Positions 1-11,529 of a stretch of 64,000 nucleotides of DNA are shown here, piece by piece; position 1 is the stretch's first letter, and every line of letters starts with the position of its first letter. A program made the position numbers and the translations under genes. This DNA comes from Epiperipatus broadwayi (Eukaryota; Onychophora; Udeonychophora; Euonychophora; Peripatidae), in NCBI GenBank assembly GCA_028023455.1, contig JAQFVV010006856.1, forward strand, positions 136,501 to 200,500. Direction: 5' to 3'. Below the pieces are notes generated by a model, which was given only the letters and a program-made list of their open reading frames with translations, did no database searches and was not told where the DNA came from.

Positions 1-149
1 TTTGCTTATCCATACTCAATTGCCATTAGATATTATAACATTGTAATATAAATGGAAAAAGGATGCAATTTTCATAAAAATAACTGTAGGATCATTTGTT
101 TATTTATTCTAAATATATTTTGAAACAAATAAAAATGCTTTTTGATTGA

Positions 150-158
150 ATGTATACT

Positions 159-194
<36 letters not shown>

Positions 195-224
195 TTTAAA
201 AAAAAATTTTAAAAAAAAATTTTT

Positions 225-255
<31 letters not shown>

Positions 256-835
256 CTTCAAAAAAAAAAAAAACAAAAAAAAAAAAAAAAAAGTGAAATA
301 TAATTAAAAGTTAGAAAAAACTAACTTTTATTATTTTAAAAAAAAAATATTTAATAGGTTTTTTTTAGGAGGCATCAAAAAAAAAAAAAAACATTAATAA
401 GTTTTTTTTTTAATTTTTTTTTTTTTAAAATTTTATATTTTAATTTTTTTTTAAAAAAAATATATTAAGAGCTTTTTATGTGGGGAGGGGAAAAGAAAAA
501 AAAACCCATATAGATATATGTTTTTTTATTGGGTTTTAAAAATATTGTTTAAAAAAATTCCCCTTTAAAAAAAAAAAAAAAGTTTTTTAAAAACAGACTC
601 AGTTTTTTTATTTATTTTTTTTTTTTTTTTTTTTTTTTTTCACTAACAAAAAAAAAAATAGTAAAAAATTATAAATAAGAAAAAGAAAGTATAGAAAAAG
701 AAAAAAAAATAACTTCCCCTTAATTTAAAAAAAAAATACATTTGATAGGTGTTTTTTTTAGGAGGCACCCCGTGAAAAAAAAAAAAAAGGTAGCAAGTTT
801 TTTTAATTTAAATTTTTTTTTACATATATATATAT
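150..835. repeat. Homopolymer-rich low-complexity block
   Basis: About 690 bases made almost entirely of long A and T runs, with short non-A/T islands. One island (ttaggaggca followed by an A run) appears twice, near 366 and 757, so part of the block is a duplicated A/T-flanked unit. No reading frame or RNA gene is visible. The run lengths are irregular enough that base-calling or assembly error is a real possibility. Confidence 0.7.
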
Positions 836-837
836 AT

Positions 838-1160
838 ATATATAACTGAATATTTGTAAATACAGTAACTTAATAAATAAAAAATATTTTATCCATTTAG
901 GAGCACTTTCGATTATCCCAGTAATCTGTGTCAACTAAAGCTTTGAAGTGCTCTTTTCCACAATTCCGTGATCTTAACATTTGCTGTTTACCTGTTAATT
1001 AAGGCAAGCAGCAAACGTTAAGATCACAGAATTGTGGAAAAGTTAGCATTTCAAAGCTTTAATTGACACAGATTACTGGGATAATCGAAAGTGCTCCTAA
1101 GTGGATAAAATATTTTTTAATTATTAAGTTACTGTATTTACAAACATTCAGTTATATAAT
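838..1160. mobile_element. Fold-back repeat, family delta, copy 1
   Basis: Two arms of about 150 bases (838-986 and 1008-1160) are near-perfect inverted complements around a loop of about 20 bases. Landmarks in the left arm are aggagcactttcgatta and ccacaattccgtgatctta. It sits in a TA repeat, which fits TA target choice, and has no coding capacity. The short open frame over the right arm is an accident of the repeat. Related copies lie at 15423-15956, 30303-30797 and 51540-51806. A non-autonomous fold-back or MITE is the best description. Confidence 0.75.
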
Positions 1161-1220
1161 TACATATGTTGCTTTAAAAATACAGACATTGAATCATAAT
1201 ATTATTACATATATATATAT

Positions 1221-3299
1221 TGTAATGGTATATGCTGTTACATTAATTTAAAATTAGACTAAATTTTTTTTTTTAAATTCATAAATAAAAACTAAAAGCT
1301 AAAAAAATTAAAAGTTGTTTAACATATATAATATATCGCACAGATGCAAAACTTTAAAAATTATTTTCTTTTTTAAAAAAAAAATATTTGAATGTATTTT
1401 TTTTATAAAAAAGTACAAGATCTAAAGATAAAATATTTTTGCAAATGGAAATGACGTGTTTATTAATTATTGAAAAGCAAGCTAGCCCTTGGGGATCTTA
1501 TATAAAAAGTCAAATGAAATATAGATAAGAGAACAAAAATAAATTAAATGTCTAATAGAAGCAGCAATGAAGGCTTGGACCATAATGAAAATTTGAAACA
1601 GGAAGCCATTGTTCAGTAAATCCGGATGATCGGTATAAAAGGAAAAATATTGAAATTAAGAACAGTTCCAGCTTGTTTTTGTGAGAAGGGTGATAAGACA
1701 CACTTGTCACTCTCTTTCACTTGTTTAAAAATAAAATAACTGTAATACCAGGATTGAACCAGCTAAGGCCATCTTCAGATAGACCGGTCTTCAAATAAAG
1801 ACTTTGTGGGAATTGACACCAGGAACTGGGAGCTCTTCTACTGTAAGATATAAATGGAAAATTTTTACTAAAAGTAATTAAGAACTTTAAAGATTTGACA
1901 AGCTAAACATAATTTTTTAAATGAACTTTAATCTGACTTTTCAAATCAATTATTAATGTTTAATTTTGATACATTTGAGTTTGCTAAAAATCATTTCCAT
2001 TTTTTTTACTTATTAATATTTATTGTATAAATTATTTAAATGCATTAAATTTAAGTTGGGTACAGATACTTGCATAGATTCATTAATGTTTAATTATGTT
2101 TTTGGTTTTCATATTTGATTAAAATATATAGACATTCGGTAAATAATGATACCTTACAGTGAGTATCTAAAATGTATTTATTCGGATGTCTTTTAAGTTA
2201 TTGGTGTCAATGCGGCATCTTATGATAAATGCTATTGGGTTTCTTGTAAATTCCCCTCTGGAATTCCATCAATGACTTTATATTTTGATCATTTATGTTT
2301 ATTTTTAAATGTTTTTAACCGTGTAATCTATGTAGCCGATCTATACTCAACATTAAAAAACAAACTATTATAAAATTCATCTGTGTGAAATTATATAAAT
2401 GTTAAATTTAAGTCGGGAATGAATGGCTATATAGATTTGTAAAGTTATATTAATTAATTAAGGGAGGGTTAATCTTAGGGTATTTGTTTCATAGTTAGAT
2501 TGGGTCAATGGATTGGATATATTGGTGCAATTAGTAAATGTAATATGAGGTCCGCTACATGCAGGATCACCATTTTATACTGCACACCCCCTTTTTGCCT
2601 ATAGAAGGGATAGTAAGATGGAAAATGCAGTCCCTTCCTATGGAGTTTTTTTTATTGTTCTTCTTGCCAGACAGATGTAGCATTCCTGTACTGGACAAGA
2701 GTCAATGTCTTCTTTAACCATGCTGTTCAGATGTACATTCCTGACAGTATAATATTTGTGCTGTCGTATTTCATGCTGCATTGAATACATCGATGTATCA
2801 GATGGATTGACGTTAGTTTGACTGTGAACTTTTGGCCTAAGGTTAAATAAGGGATAGAATATTTTCTTTTTCAAATGCAATCTATGTAGTTTATTCATAT
2901 TCAACAATCTTGAAAAAAAATATTATTAAATTTATCTGTACGAATGATTTAAAATAATTTAAATTTAAAAGTTAATATTAAAATCTAAAATAATAAATGT
3001 TATTCCTCAAATTTTAAATGATTATATATATGCGTGTTAATAAATGTTGTTTGTGTGTTAATTACTGGCAGTGGCTTTTATTTTATTATATTGAAGATAT
3101 ATTTTAAATAATTTATATATTATAAATCTCTGTTTCACTAGGCTAGTGACTTGGGCTGATGGTCTTAATAAATTAAAAGTTGGATCTTTAACAGCGCGTA
3201 TCTGCCTACTCTATAAATTTTACAGGTTCAAATACCTCGTGGCGCCCTGTAGCGCAGATATGGTAAGACTGGAACTTCTACTATCATATTGGACCATTA
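1221..3299 (-). mobile_element. Diverged 2.1 kb TGTAAC-ended element, copy C
   Basis: This is a minus-strand, diverged relative of the elements at 30801-32970 and 37892-40095. Shared landmarks read on the minus strand are the promoter-end block with ggcgcc near 3241, ctgccagtaattaa near 3065, the paired inner units between about 2050 and 2930, and the far end near 1221-1250. The order of the two homologous inner units is reversed compared with the other copies. A minus-strand 89-codon open frame (2638-2907) overlaps the inner unit and is only loosely matched in the other copies, so I do not call it a gene. The part from about 1560 to 1850 aligns poorly and may be replaced sequence. A solo LTR or non-autonomous DNA transposon are both possible. 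Confidence 0.65.
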
Positions 3300-4832
3300 T
3301 AATATATATATAGTAGAAACTTCTTAGATATAAAATAAGTTTTAACTGTTATAGGTTTATCTAGTCAGAAGTAAAAGATTTATTATTATTGATTTATTAT
3401 TTATAGTTATAGATTCTGGCTTGATTAGTTCATAAGGAATATTAAATAAAGAAAGCCAATCTCACTTCTCCATTATCAGTACATGTACAGTTGCAGTTTG
3501 CACCCAAATTTGGGGAATATTTTAAGACCCAGCATTCTTCATTATTTACCATTATAGATTTTGTTACTTGATGAAGTGCTCAATAAATATTTTGTATAGT
3601 TATGATTGTTTTATTTTTATTTTTTTAGTATGACGTGATCAGTGATTTATACAGTCTTATATTAATAATAATATTTTGTGATGACAATGCTTTTTAATTT
3701 ATGTGTAATAGTTATGTTAAAATATCAAATTTTAAGAGGAAAGTTACTTGGAGAAAATTTCCTTCCTCAGAAATAATCAATTATCAAAAATAAGTTAAAT
3801 TAAATATATATATATATTTCTTTAAAATACCAAAACAGCATTTGAAAAAAAAAACCCAAAGCAAAATTATAATTTTTGTAAAATTATTGTAAATGAAATC
3901 CATTTCGGGAGGGGGGGGGATAAAAAACTAGATATCTTTTAAAGATTCATGAGATCAAAAGAAACTTTTAGCTGTAAGTTTGATGAAAAATACCATTAAA
4001 CAGATTATAACTGATATAATATCACTCAAATACAGATTGAAAAAAAATATGAAAAGATTTGCCACATAGACATTAATTAGACAATTTAGATGAGATACTT
4101 TATAACAAAGAATCTTCAACAGTAATAAATGAAATCAGATAAGTTTTATCAATAATGGTAAAAAGTAAAGCCAAGAATTGCAATAAATATTTTGCAGCAA
4201 ACTAAAAATGAAACAAAGTATTATAAAGCAAGGGAAGGTTTCTATTCTAATGCTATAGTGTGCTTCAATGTTTTATTACCATCGCACTTTCTGGCTTTTG
4301 TTTTTATCACAGGCTTGAATTGTTATGCATCTAGAAATCACATTTTGCTATTCAACCTGAAACCTAAAATTCAAAATTTCCTTAAGATTTTGGATCAAAA
4401 CTAATCTGCTTGAATAGGTTTTAGATCTGACTATAGGTTAGTAAATGACTATATATTTGACTGATCAGTTATTTATTACCCCACCTTTTCCCATGGATAG
4501 GAATGTTAATAATGACAACAATTCACTTATTTTTTTTATCTTACACTATAGATATTAAAGCAAGAACAAATTTGCATAAATGTGAGTAAATACTCATCTT
4601 TAGACTGGTTTTCGTTTTTGCTTCAATAAATGAAGATTAGAATTCAAAACTGGAATTGATGCAACAATGCATTTAGGAACCATTTTTAAGTCCATTTTAT
4701 TATTCAAGTTAAAAAACTAAAATTCAAAATACCGTAAGGTGATTAAAAAACAAATTATGTTTTTAGTTTGAATAGTAAAATGAGGTATTGCTAGATGTAT
4801 AAGTGCATTATTTTCCATTCTAAATCTTAAGC
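3300..4832. other. AT-rich DNA without a recognisable gene
   Basis: No convincing coding frame, RNA gene or repeat was seen. A short open frame at 4192-4404 lacks any recognisable domain and has intergenic base composition. A run of nine G lies near 3910. Confidence 0.5.
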
Positions 4833-5201
4833 CTCAACCCTTTGACCCCCAGTACAACTTTTGTACGACTTTTCTAGAAATTTATATTTTGAGCTGAGTT
4901 TACGCAGAAACAGTAAATGTCACACATACACGCAATATGTCATTGTTTGCACAATTTCAATATCTACCTGAAACTTTAAAAATTTTTTCTGTACAACAAT
5001 TTTTAGATTTTTTACGAATATTTTTAGCGAAGTATACCTAAACATTTTTATTTTTTTTTATTTTTATCATTTTATTTATCGTAAAAAAGTTATTCCACAA
5101 TTGTTGGATCAATTACTGAATAATTTATTGTGATTTTCCGGTGAAGTTGTCCGTGATTCTGGGCCCTCTTCTCAAATTACATTTTTGGATAATGTTAAAG
5201 G

Positions 5202-5460
5202 GTATGTAATTACTTTTATATATATATTTATAAATTATAATATTTTATATTTACTAAAACAAATAAATATGTTATAGAATAATAAATTATAATATTTTCA
5301 ATGTACTGAAAGAAATAAATGTTTTTTGATAACATTCAAGAGTATGTAATTACTTTTATATATATATATTTATAAATTATAATATTTTCTATTTACTGAA
5401 ACAAATAAATATGCTATAGAATAATAAATTATAATATTTTCAAATAAATATGCTGTAGAA
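5202..5460. repeat. Two-copy tandem duplication, about 140 bp period
   Basis: The block gtatgtaattacttttata, followed by an AT stretch and a caaataaatatg motif, occurs twice in direct orientation about 140 bases apart. It lies inside the piggyBac-like element. Confidence 0.75.
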
Positions 5461-5629
5461 TGGAAAAAAGTTGGGGATGGGGGTATCTGTCACTGCGTGA
5501 GCTGATGCATTTTTTGGCATGATTATAAATATGAATAGTGTATCACGCATGACCATGTTTGAATTTATAGACGAATTATTGCATCAGTGCTAAAGTTATG
5601 ACTCGCAATTGATTTGTGTCAATTTTAGG

Positions 5630-5880
5630 CAAGTAATATAGGATATTGTATAGATTTTCTGGCTTCTTCAATCTATCCACTTATTGTTACAGTGCCATGT
5701 ATTTGAACTCAGCCTTTCTTCATATTTTTTATGCAAAATAATAAATATATTTATATACAAGTTCATGCTACACAACTGGAATTTCATGTAATATAGGATA
5801 TTTTATACACAGTTTCTGGCTTCATCAATCCATCCACTCTGTGTTATAGTGCCATGTATTTGAACTCAGCCTTTCTTCCA
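5630..5880. repeat. Two-copy direct repeat, about 155 bp period
   Basis: Two copies of a roughly 90 base unit share taatataggatatt, tttctggcttc and gtgccatgtatttgaactc, at about 5634-5726 and 5790-5880. The copies differ by scattered substitutions. It lies inside the piggyBac-like element. Confidence 0.75.
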
Positions 5881-6687
5881 CACATGTAATCATTGTTAAT
5901 AATAATAAAAAATTATCTTTATTGATTTATTTTTATTCATTTTATTTTTTATAAGTTTATTTATTTATTTTTGAATTACACTGTTCTATTACTTTGTTCT
6001 CCACTAAAAACCATTCATATTGTTATAGGTACTTTTGAACAAATGGACGCATCTGGCTCTAGAAGAAAAATGGACCACAGCAAGGCTGCTGTTTTAGTAA
6101 TTTTCTCAGTGAAAAATTACCCCAGATAAGACTTCCAATACATCTTTTTTTTTGAAATTTTGTAACGGATATGATGAATCTGTTTATGAAATTGTCATTT
6201 TATCATTTGAATTTCAAAATTTAGAATTTGTGAATCAGTGTAAAAATAAACATTCTTAAAACTATTAAAAATATATATATTTTTTTAACTTTTTCTTTAT
6301 GAAATGATTATTTTAACAGCTTCATTACATTCTTTCATATATGACCTTACTTTTACAGCATGTTTTTTTATATTTATGACATTCAAACACAAAATATCTA
6401 AGTTATTAGAGTTAGGGTAAATTTTTCTAAAAATTAACAATGGCCGCCTGGTTTTCAATGGGTTAATAAATAAAGTCACATATTAAACACTAGTCTAGGA
6501 TAAACACTTACAAGCACCATTATCTGATAATCACTAATTAAACAATTTCACAGAGAGCTGCTCTTATTTTTATTATATACTATGTAAGCTAAAATATTAA
6601 ATGATTTCTTGTTTTAATATTCCTAATCAAGGGAGAAAATGGCCTCAGTTAATAATCATTTGAACATTTTAAAATATATAATTATTT

Positions 6688-6699
6688 ACCTAGAGTCTG
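6688..6699. repeat. Left target-site duplication of the RTE element
   Basis: acctagagtctg is repeated exactly at 9998-10009, immediately outside the TGA-rich 3' end of the LINE. A 12 bp duplication is usual for target-primed LINE insertion. Confidence 0.85.
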
Positions 6700-9600
6700 G
6701 CTGCAGAAAGGAGTTTTGCTATTAACTGAAAGGAGACCCTTTGATTCCTCTTGGAGGCCTTAAAGGAACCGAGCAGGGCAAATTCCCAATGTCCACTCCA
6801 TACGTTCTTGTCGTTGCAGCTGTTATTACTATGTGATTATTCATATAGTATACGAACATGGATGGGCTGCTCACCAACATGAATTAACCAGCGTGGTGAG
6901 TTTATTGGCTTTTTACCTCTGAGTTTAAGATTAAGAAACACCATGGTCTTTCTTCTCAGTGCCTGATAAGGCAGAATGAATGTTTGTGTAAAGGGTAAAT
7001 ATTTTCCCAAAACATATATACAATTATGACAGACAAAAATAAAGCATGGCCCTTATTCCCAGGAGGCTGTAAAGTCACCAACCAAGGCAGTGGTTGTTGG
7101 CCGAAGGCAGAGGGTGCTAAGAATCCCCTGATTGCGGACCCAGGCTGCCATTTGATGACGAGTTTTTATTTAGGTACTTACAACTGCAGATCACTTTCAA
7201 GTGAAGGAAGATTGCAAGAATTAGAAGAAAAACTCTCTTATATTAAATGGGACATTATTGGACTTTGTGAAGTTAGAAGAAAAGGTGAAGAGACAATTGA
7301 TTTAAAAAGTGGACATATACTCTATTATAAAGGCACAAATATTGGAAATACAAGTGGAGTATGATTCATTATAAATAAAAAGTGGAAGAACAATATTGTG
7401 GAGATTGATGGTGTATCAGACAGAGTGGCAAGATTAGTTATACAACTTAATAGCAGATACCAAATGCAGATAATTCAGGTTTATGCCCCAACAAGTTCTC
7501 ATAGTGATGAAGTAGTAGAAGATTTTTATATGGATGTACAAAAGGCTTTTGATCAGAATAAACAACATTTTAAAATTGTTATGGGAGACTTTAATGCTAG
7601 AATTGGTAAAAAAATGAAAGATGAAAGTGCTGTGGGTAATTTTGGTTATGGTAATAGAAATGAGAGAGGACATAGACTTGTGGAGTTTGCAGAAAAAGAA
7701 AAACTTTATATTATGAATTCTTTTTTTGAGAAAAATGTTAAAAGGAAATGGACATGGAAGCATCCAAGTGAAGGTACAGCAGAATTGGATTATATTTTGA
7801 CTAACAGGAAATACATATTTCAAGATTGTAATGTTCTTAATAAATTTAACACAGGAAGTGATCATCGATTAGTAAGGTGTAAGATACGTGTTAATGTAAA
7901 ACTAGAGAGACAAAAATTATTAAGAAAAACAATATTTACAGTTGATATTCCTAATCTTCAGAAACATTCTAATGTATTTAAATTAGAACTTACAAATTGG
8001 TTTCAAGTATTAGTAGATTTTGAACATGATTCAGATTTGAATGAAATTAATATGAAAATAACTGATACACTTTTGAAAACAGCAACAAAGATAGCTGGTA
8101 GAAAAAAACAGCAATTGACCAATAAAATTTCTACTGAGACTAGAGAATTTATGAAGAAAAAAAGGAATATGAAGATATACAAAAATGATGCATTAAAAAG
8201 AATTGAATATCTCGAATTTTGTAAAATGGTGCGGAAAAGAGTTGAAAATGATATAAGAAAGTATAACTGTGAACTAGCAAGGAAAGCTGTAGAAGAAAAT
8301 AAAAGTCTTAAGAATGTAAAACAACATTTTGGTATTGGTAGGAAATTTATATCTGCAATAAGAAAAAAAGATGGAATTATTACTAAAAAGAGAGATGACA
8401 TCATGAAATTGGTAGAAGATTTTTATCAAGAATTATATAGTAATAAAGAACAAGTACCTCCTATATCTATTGCATCTTCCGAATTGCCCAGAATTTTAAA
8501 TGAAGAAGTGAGACATGCAATTAAGTGTATGAAGAAAGGAAAGGCTCCAGGAAATGATGGAATTATAATTGATATATTAAAAGAAGCAGGTGAAGAAATA
8601 GAAAATTTTTTAGCAAAGTTATATACCAAATGTCTAAATGATAAAGATGTACCGGATGATTAGAAGAATGCAGTAATAATATTAATATTTAAAAAAAGTG
8701 ATAAAGAAGGTATTAGAAATTACAGACCTATTAGCCTTTTATCAGTTTTATATAAAATTTTTACCAAGATAATTACTACTCGTCTACAGAGAACATTGGA
8801 TTTCCACCAACCAAGAGAACAAGCCAGATTTAAAAGTGGTTTTAGTACAGTAGATCATATCCAGGTATTGAGAGAAGTTATAGAAAGGACAAATGAATAT
8901 GAGTTGCCATTATGCTTAGGATTTGTAGATTATGAAAAGGCATTTGATTCTATAAACATTTCTTCAGTGATTAAATCATTAGATCATCAAAGTATAGATC
9001 CAGGATATTGTCATATTTTAAAGAATATTTATAAAAATGCAACAGCAACAATTAGATTACATAATGATACTGGGAAAGTCAACATTGAGAAAGGTGTAAG
9101 ACAAGGTGACTCCATATCTCCAAAACTCTTTACAGCAGTGATGCAAGAAGTATTTTGTGAATTAAAATGGGAAACTAAAGAAGTGAAAGTAAATGGTGAT
9201 TATTTAAGTCATTTAGATTTCGCAGATGATGTAGTTGTTTTTGCAAATAATGCTTCAGATCTGCAGGAAATGTTGCAGGAATTATCAGATGAAAGTAGGA
9301 AAGTAGGACTAAAGATAAATGTTAAAAAGACTAACGTAATGTTTAATCGATTTGCTCAAAATATGAAAATAAAGATTGATTATGATGAATTAGAAGAAGT
9401 TAACAGTTATAAATACCTTGGTCAGATTATTAATACAGATGGAAACATAATGGAGGAAATTAATCATAGAATTAAACTTGGTTGGAGTGCTTTTGGTAGA
9501 AATAACTTGATACTAAAATGAAATATGCCTATGTGTTTGAAAAGGAAGGTTTTTAACAAATGTGTTTTACCAGTTCTTACTTATGGATCTGAGACTTGGA

Positions 9601-9997
9601 CACTTAATAGAAGAGCAATTCAGAGACTTCAGACCACTCAAAGAAGTATGGAGAGATGTATGTTGGGAGTAACAAGAAGAGATCGTAAACGTAATGTATG
9701 GGTAAGAGAACAAACAGGTGTTACTGACCTCATTGAAAAAATTAAAAGATTGAAGTGGAGTTAGGCTGGACATATTGTTAGAAGAGATGATAATAGATGG
9801 ACCGTTGAAATTTTAAACTGGATTCCAAGAGATTTTAAAAGACCCAGAAAGAGACCACATGTGAGATGGATGGATGAAATAAGAAAGTGTGCAGCGGTGA
9901 TGTGGAGAAGAGAAGCTAAAGATCGAAGAAGATGGATTAAACTTGGAGAGACCTCCATCCTGCAGTGGATTGATAATGGTTGATAATGATGATGATG
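6700..9997 (+). mobile_element. Full-length RTE-clade LINE
   Basis: This 3.3 kb non-LTR retrotransposon is bounded by a 12 bp target duplication (6688-6699 and 9998-10009). It has a 5' leader of about 330 bases, one open frame encoding an APE-type endonuclease and a reverse transcriptase, almost no 3' UTR, and a 3' end of TGA/TGATAA repeats. Those features are typical of the RTE clade. It would move by nicking DNA and copying its RNA at the nick. Four in-frame stops and no frameshift show that this copy decayed only by substitution after insertion, so it is fairly young but not active by itself. A 5'-truncated relative lies at 56448-56655. Confidence 0.92.
7026..9983 (+). pseudogene. RTE endonuclease-reverse transcriptase, broken by four stops
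   Basis: A single frame of about 985 codons runs from 7026 to the stop at 9981-9983. It is interrupted by TGA (7363-7365), TAG (8661-8663), TGA (9519-9521) and TAG (9762-9764). The endonuclease comes first, with TYNCRSL, GLCEVRR, QVYAPTS, GDFNARIG and SDHRLV. These are the Asn, Glu, Asp/Asn and Ser-Asp-His blocks of the AP-endonuclease fold. The reverse transcriptase follows, with NYRPISLL, FVDYEKAFDS, GVRQGDSISP, the catalytic FADDVVVF and YKYLGQII. The C-terminal part has the basic, Trp-rich tail seen in RTE proteins. Two of the stops replace what are probably Trp codons (TAG for TGG). The true start is uncertain: 7026 is the first ATG in frame, and the conserved endonuclease begins near 7170. 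Confidence 0.92.
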
Positions 9998-10009
9998 ACC
10001 TAGAGTCTG
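9998..10009. repeat. Right target-site duplication of the RTE element
   Basis: This is the exact partner of acctagagtctg at 6688-6699. Confidence 0.85.
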
Positions 10010-10639
10010 ATATAGATATTTCTTTAAGCAGGTTGGTTTATGATAAAACCTTAAGACTTTGGATTTTATATTTTTAATTTGAATAGTTAAAGAGAGTTAA
10101 GGTAGTTTGTAAATGCATAATTGCATTTTGTATTTTTAAATCCCAAACCTCAATGATAAAGAAAAAAATACAGAAATCAGGTTGGAATTGGTTATTAAAA
10201 TGTACAACAAAATTATTATACAACCTTAAGGAAGAATCTGTTCTTGACTTATCATATATTATGTAAGATAAAACAGTGATTTATTGTTAATAAAAGTATT
10301 AATAGTATTATACCAATCATCCTGTAAATCTATTTCATAACTACAAATTAAAAGTAATCAATTCTTGTTTTATATATAAAAAAGTATCTGATACATTGTA
10401 AAACCTATTATCTCATATATCTCATTCAATTATTTTGAAAACCATACATCTTTATTTAAAAAACCCGCCAGAAAATATTAATGAACTAGAAACAGCATCT
10501 GAGGAACTAAATAAATTATTGCTGATGTACATTTAGATATCATCCATTATAACAAAATTACAAGCTGTTGAGGCACTGGCAGGAGAAGTTACATAGTAGA
10601 GATGTCTGCCCATCCCTTGCATATGTATTAAATGGATTA
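10010..10639. other. AT-rich DNA without a recognisable gene
   Basis: No coding frame, RNA gene or clear repeat was seen between the RTE target duplication and the next SINE-like unit. Confidence 0.5.
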
Positions 10640-11015
10640 TGTCCTGTACATGAGGGGTCAGATTGATCTTAGGTCAACATGGGTGTGACAAGAATCTCAG
10701 TCTCAGGGAGGCCTTTGAGCATTCCATCATCAGATTTTCAATTGGATGGATGGTTGTAGAATTGGCATGTGGAGTAGATTGAAGCCTGTCCATTAAAGTA
10801 TGAGGATTGGCTATCTTAATATATGAGCACTTATAGCATATATGTGTAGAGATGGTAATCTGGACCAACTGATGATTGCTGGTTTAGCATGAAATACATA
10901 TATTGGTGATTATTTAATTTTCAACATATATGTGTTCAAGTGTATCAGTGTTATGAGATAGAGTGGAGAGCGGTGAGTTGTGGGAAAGTCTGTGCTCATA
11001 TATCCTATATATAAA
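10640..11015 (+). mobile_element. SINE-like repeat alpha, copy 1, with hammerhead core
   Basis: This is a unit of about 375 bases shared with 14160-14680, 21560-21890 and 29740-30210. Landmarks in order are ccatcatcagattttcaat, gtccattaaagtatga, a hammerhead core at 10862-10909, gtgattattta, and a tRNA-like 3' end that closes with gaaagtctgtgctcatat. In other copies the 3' end contains a clear B-box; here it is worn. The unit has no coding capacity. It looks like a Pol III-type short retroelement, comparable in plan to the schistosome Sm-alpha family, which also combines a tRNA-like promoter and a hammerhead. Confidence 0.7.
10862..10909 (+). ncRNA. Type I hammerhead ribozyme, alpha family, core intact
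   Basis: CTGATGA lies at 10869-10875 and GAAA at 10891-10894. Stem I pairs accaa (10864-10868) with ttggt (10903-10907) perfectly. Stem II pairs tgct with agca around ggttt, with a U-U opposition at its base. Stem III is minimal (A-U, U-A, A-U) with a 2 nt loop. The predicted cut follows A at 10902 (site AUA). All invariant core bases are present. The short stem III suggests it would work best as a paired ribozyme in a tandem transcript. Confidence 0.7.
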
Positions 11016-11529
11016 GTACTCTTATAAATCAATCAATAAATAAGTAAATGCAGAGCAATTTTGATGCATGTTGCCTCATATTCATAGCTACAGCAATAAA
11101 TAATGTGTAGTGTGTAATATGCAAATTATATGTAAAATGCAAATTATATGTAAAATTATATGTAAAATGTTTAATTTGTCCAATACTTAGAAATATCAAA
11201 GAAGTGTCACGTCGTAATGGAGTTATTATTGTTAATGATAAAATATGCGTCTTAGGTCTTTGATTCATGCAATCACATTAAATTATGAAATGATTTTAGA
11301 AAAACTGGAAAAACCAAGACATTTTAATTTGTTTTAAAAAATATTTATATAGAATCTAAAGCTACTCGTAAAATAGGCTATAATGAAAGAAATTAGGATG
11401 CACATTGTCATTCTGTTTATTGAATTTGCATATCTATTATGTAATTAAAGAGGTCATATTATAAGAAGGTCATTAAATGAGAAATAAAGATTTGTGAAAA
11501 AACATTAATCTTAGACTTGTTACTATTTC

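Larger units (their letters stand above)
4838..6462. mobile_element. PiggyBac-like non-autonomous element
   Basis: The right end reads caatgggttaa, that is, a TTAA target (6463-6466) next to GGG. The left end reads tcaacccttt near 4834, which matches a mutated TTAA followed by CCCTTT. PiggyBac-superfamily elements insert at TTAA and commonly end in CCC/GGG, so the two ends fit the family. No transposase domain can be read. A short ATG-led stretch near 6042 soon meets a stop. Internal tandem duplications (5202-5460, 5630-5880) explain part of the length. The call rests on the ends only. Confidence 0.45.

Noticed and set aside
3240-3300. tRNA-like A-box and B-box text at the end of element C
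   Set aside because: The order is B then A and the same region in A and B does not fold as a tRNA, so a tRNA gene is not supported.
7434-8629. Several minus-strand open frames of 67-143 codons
   Set aside because: They are shadows of the RTE protein on the opposite strand.
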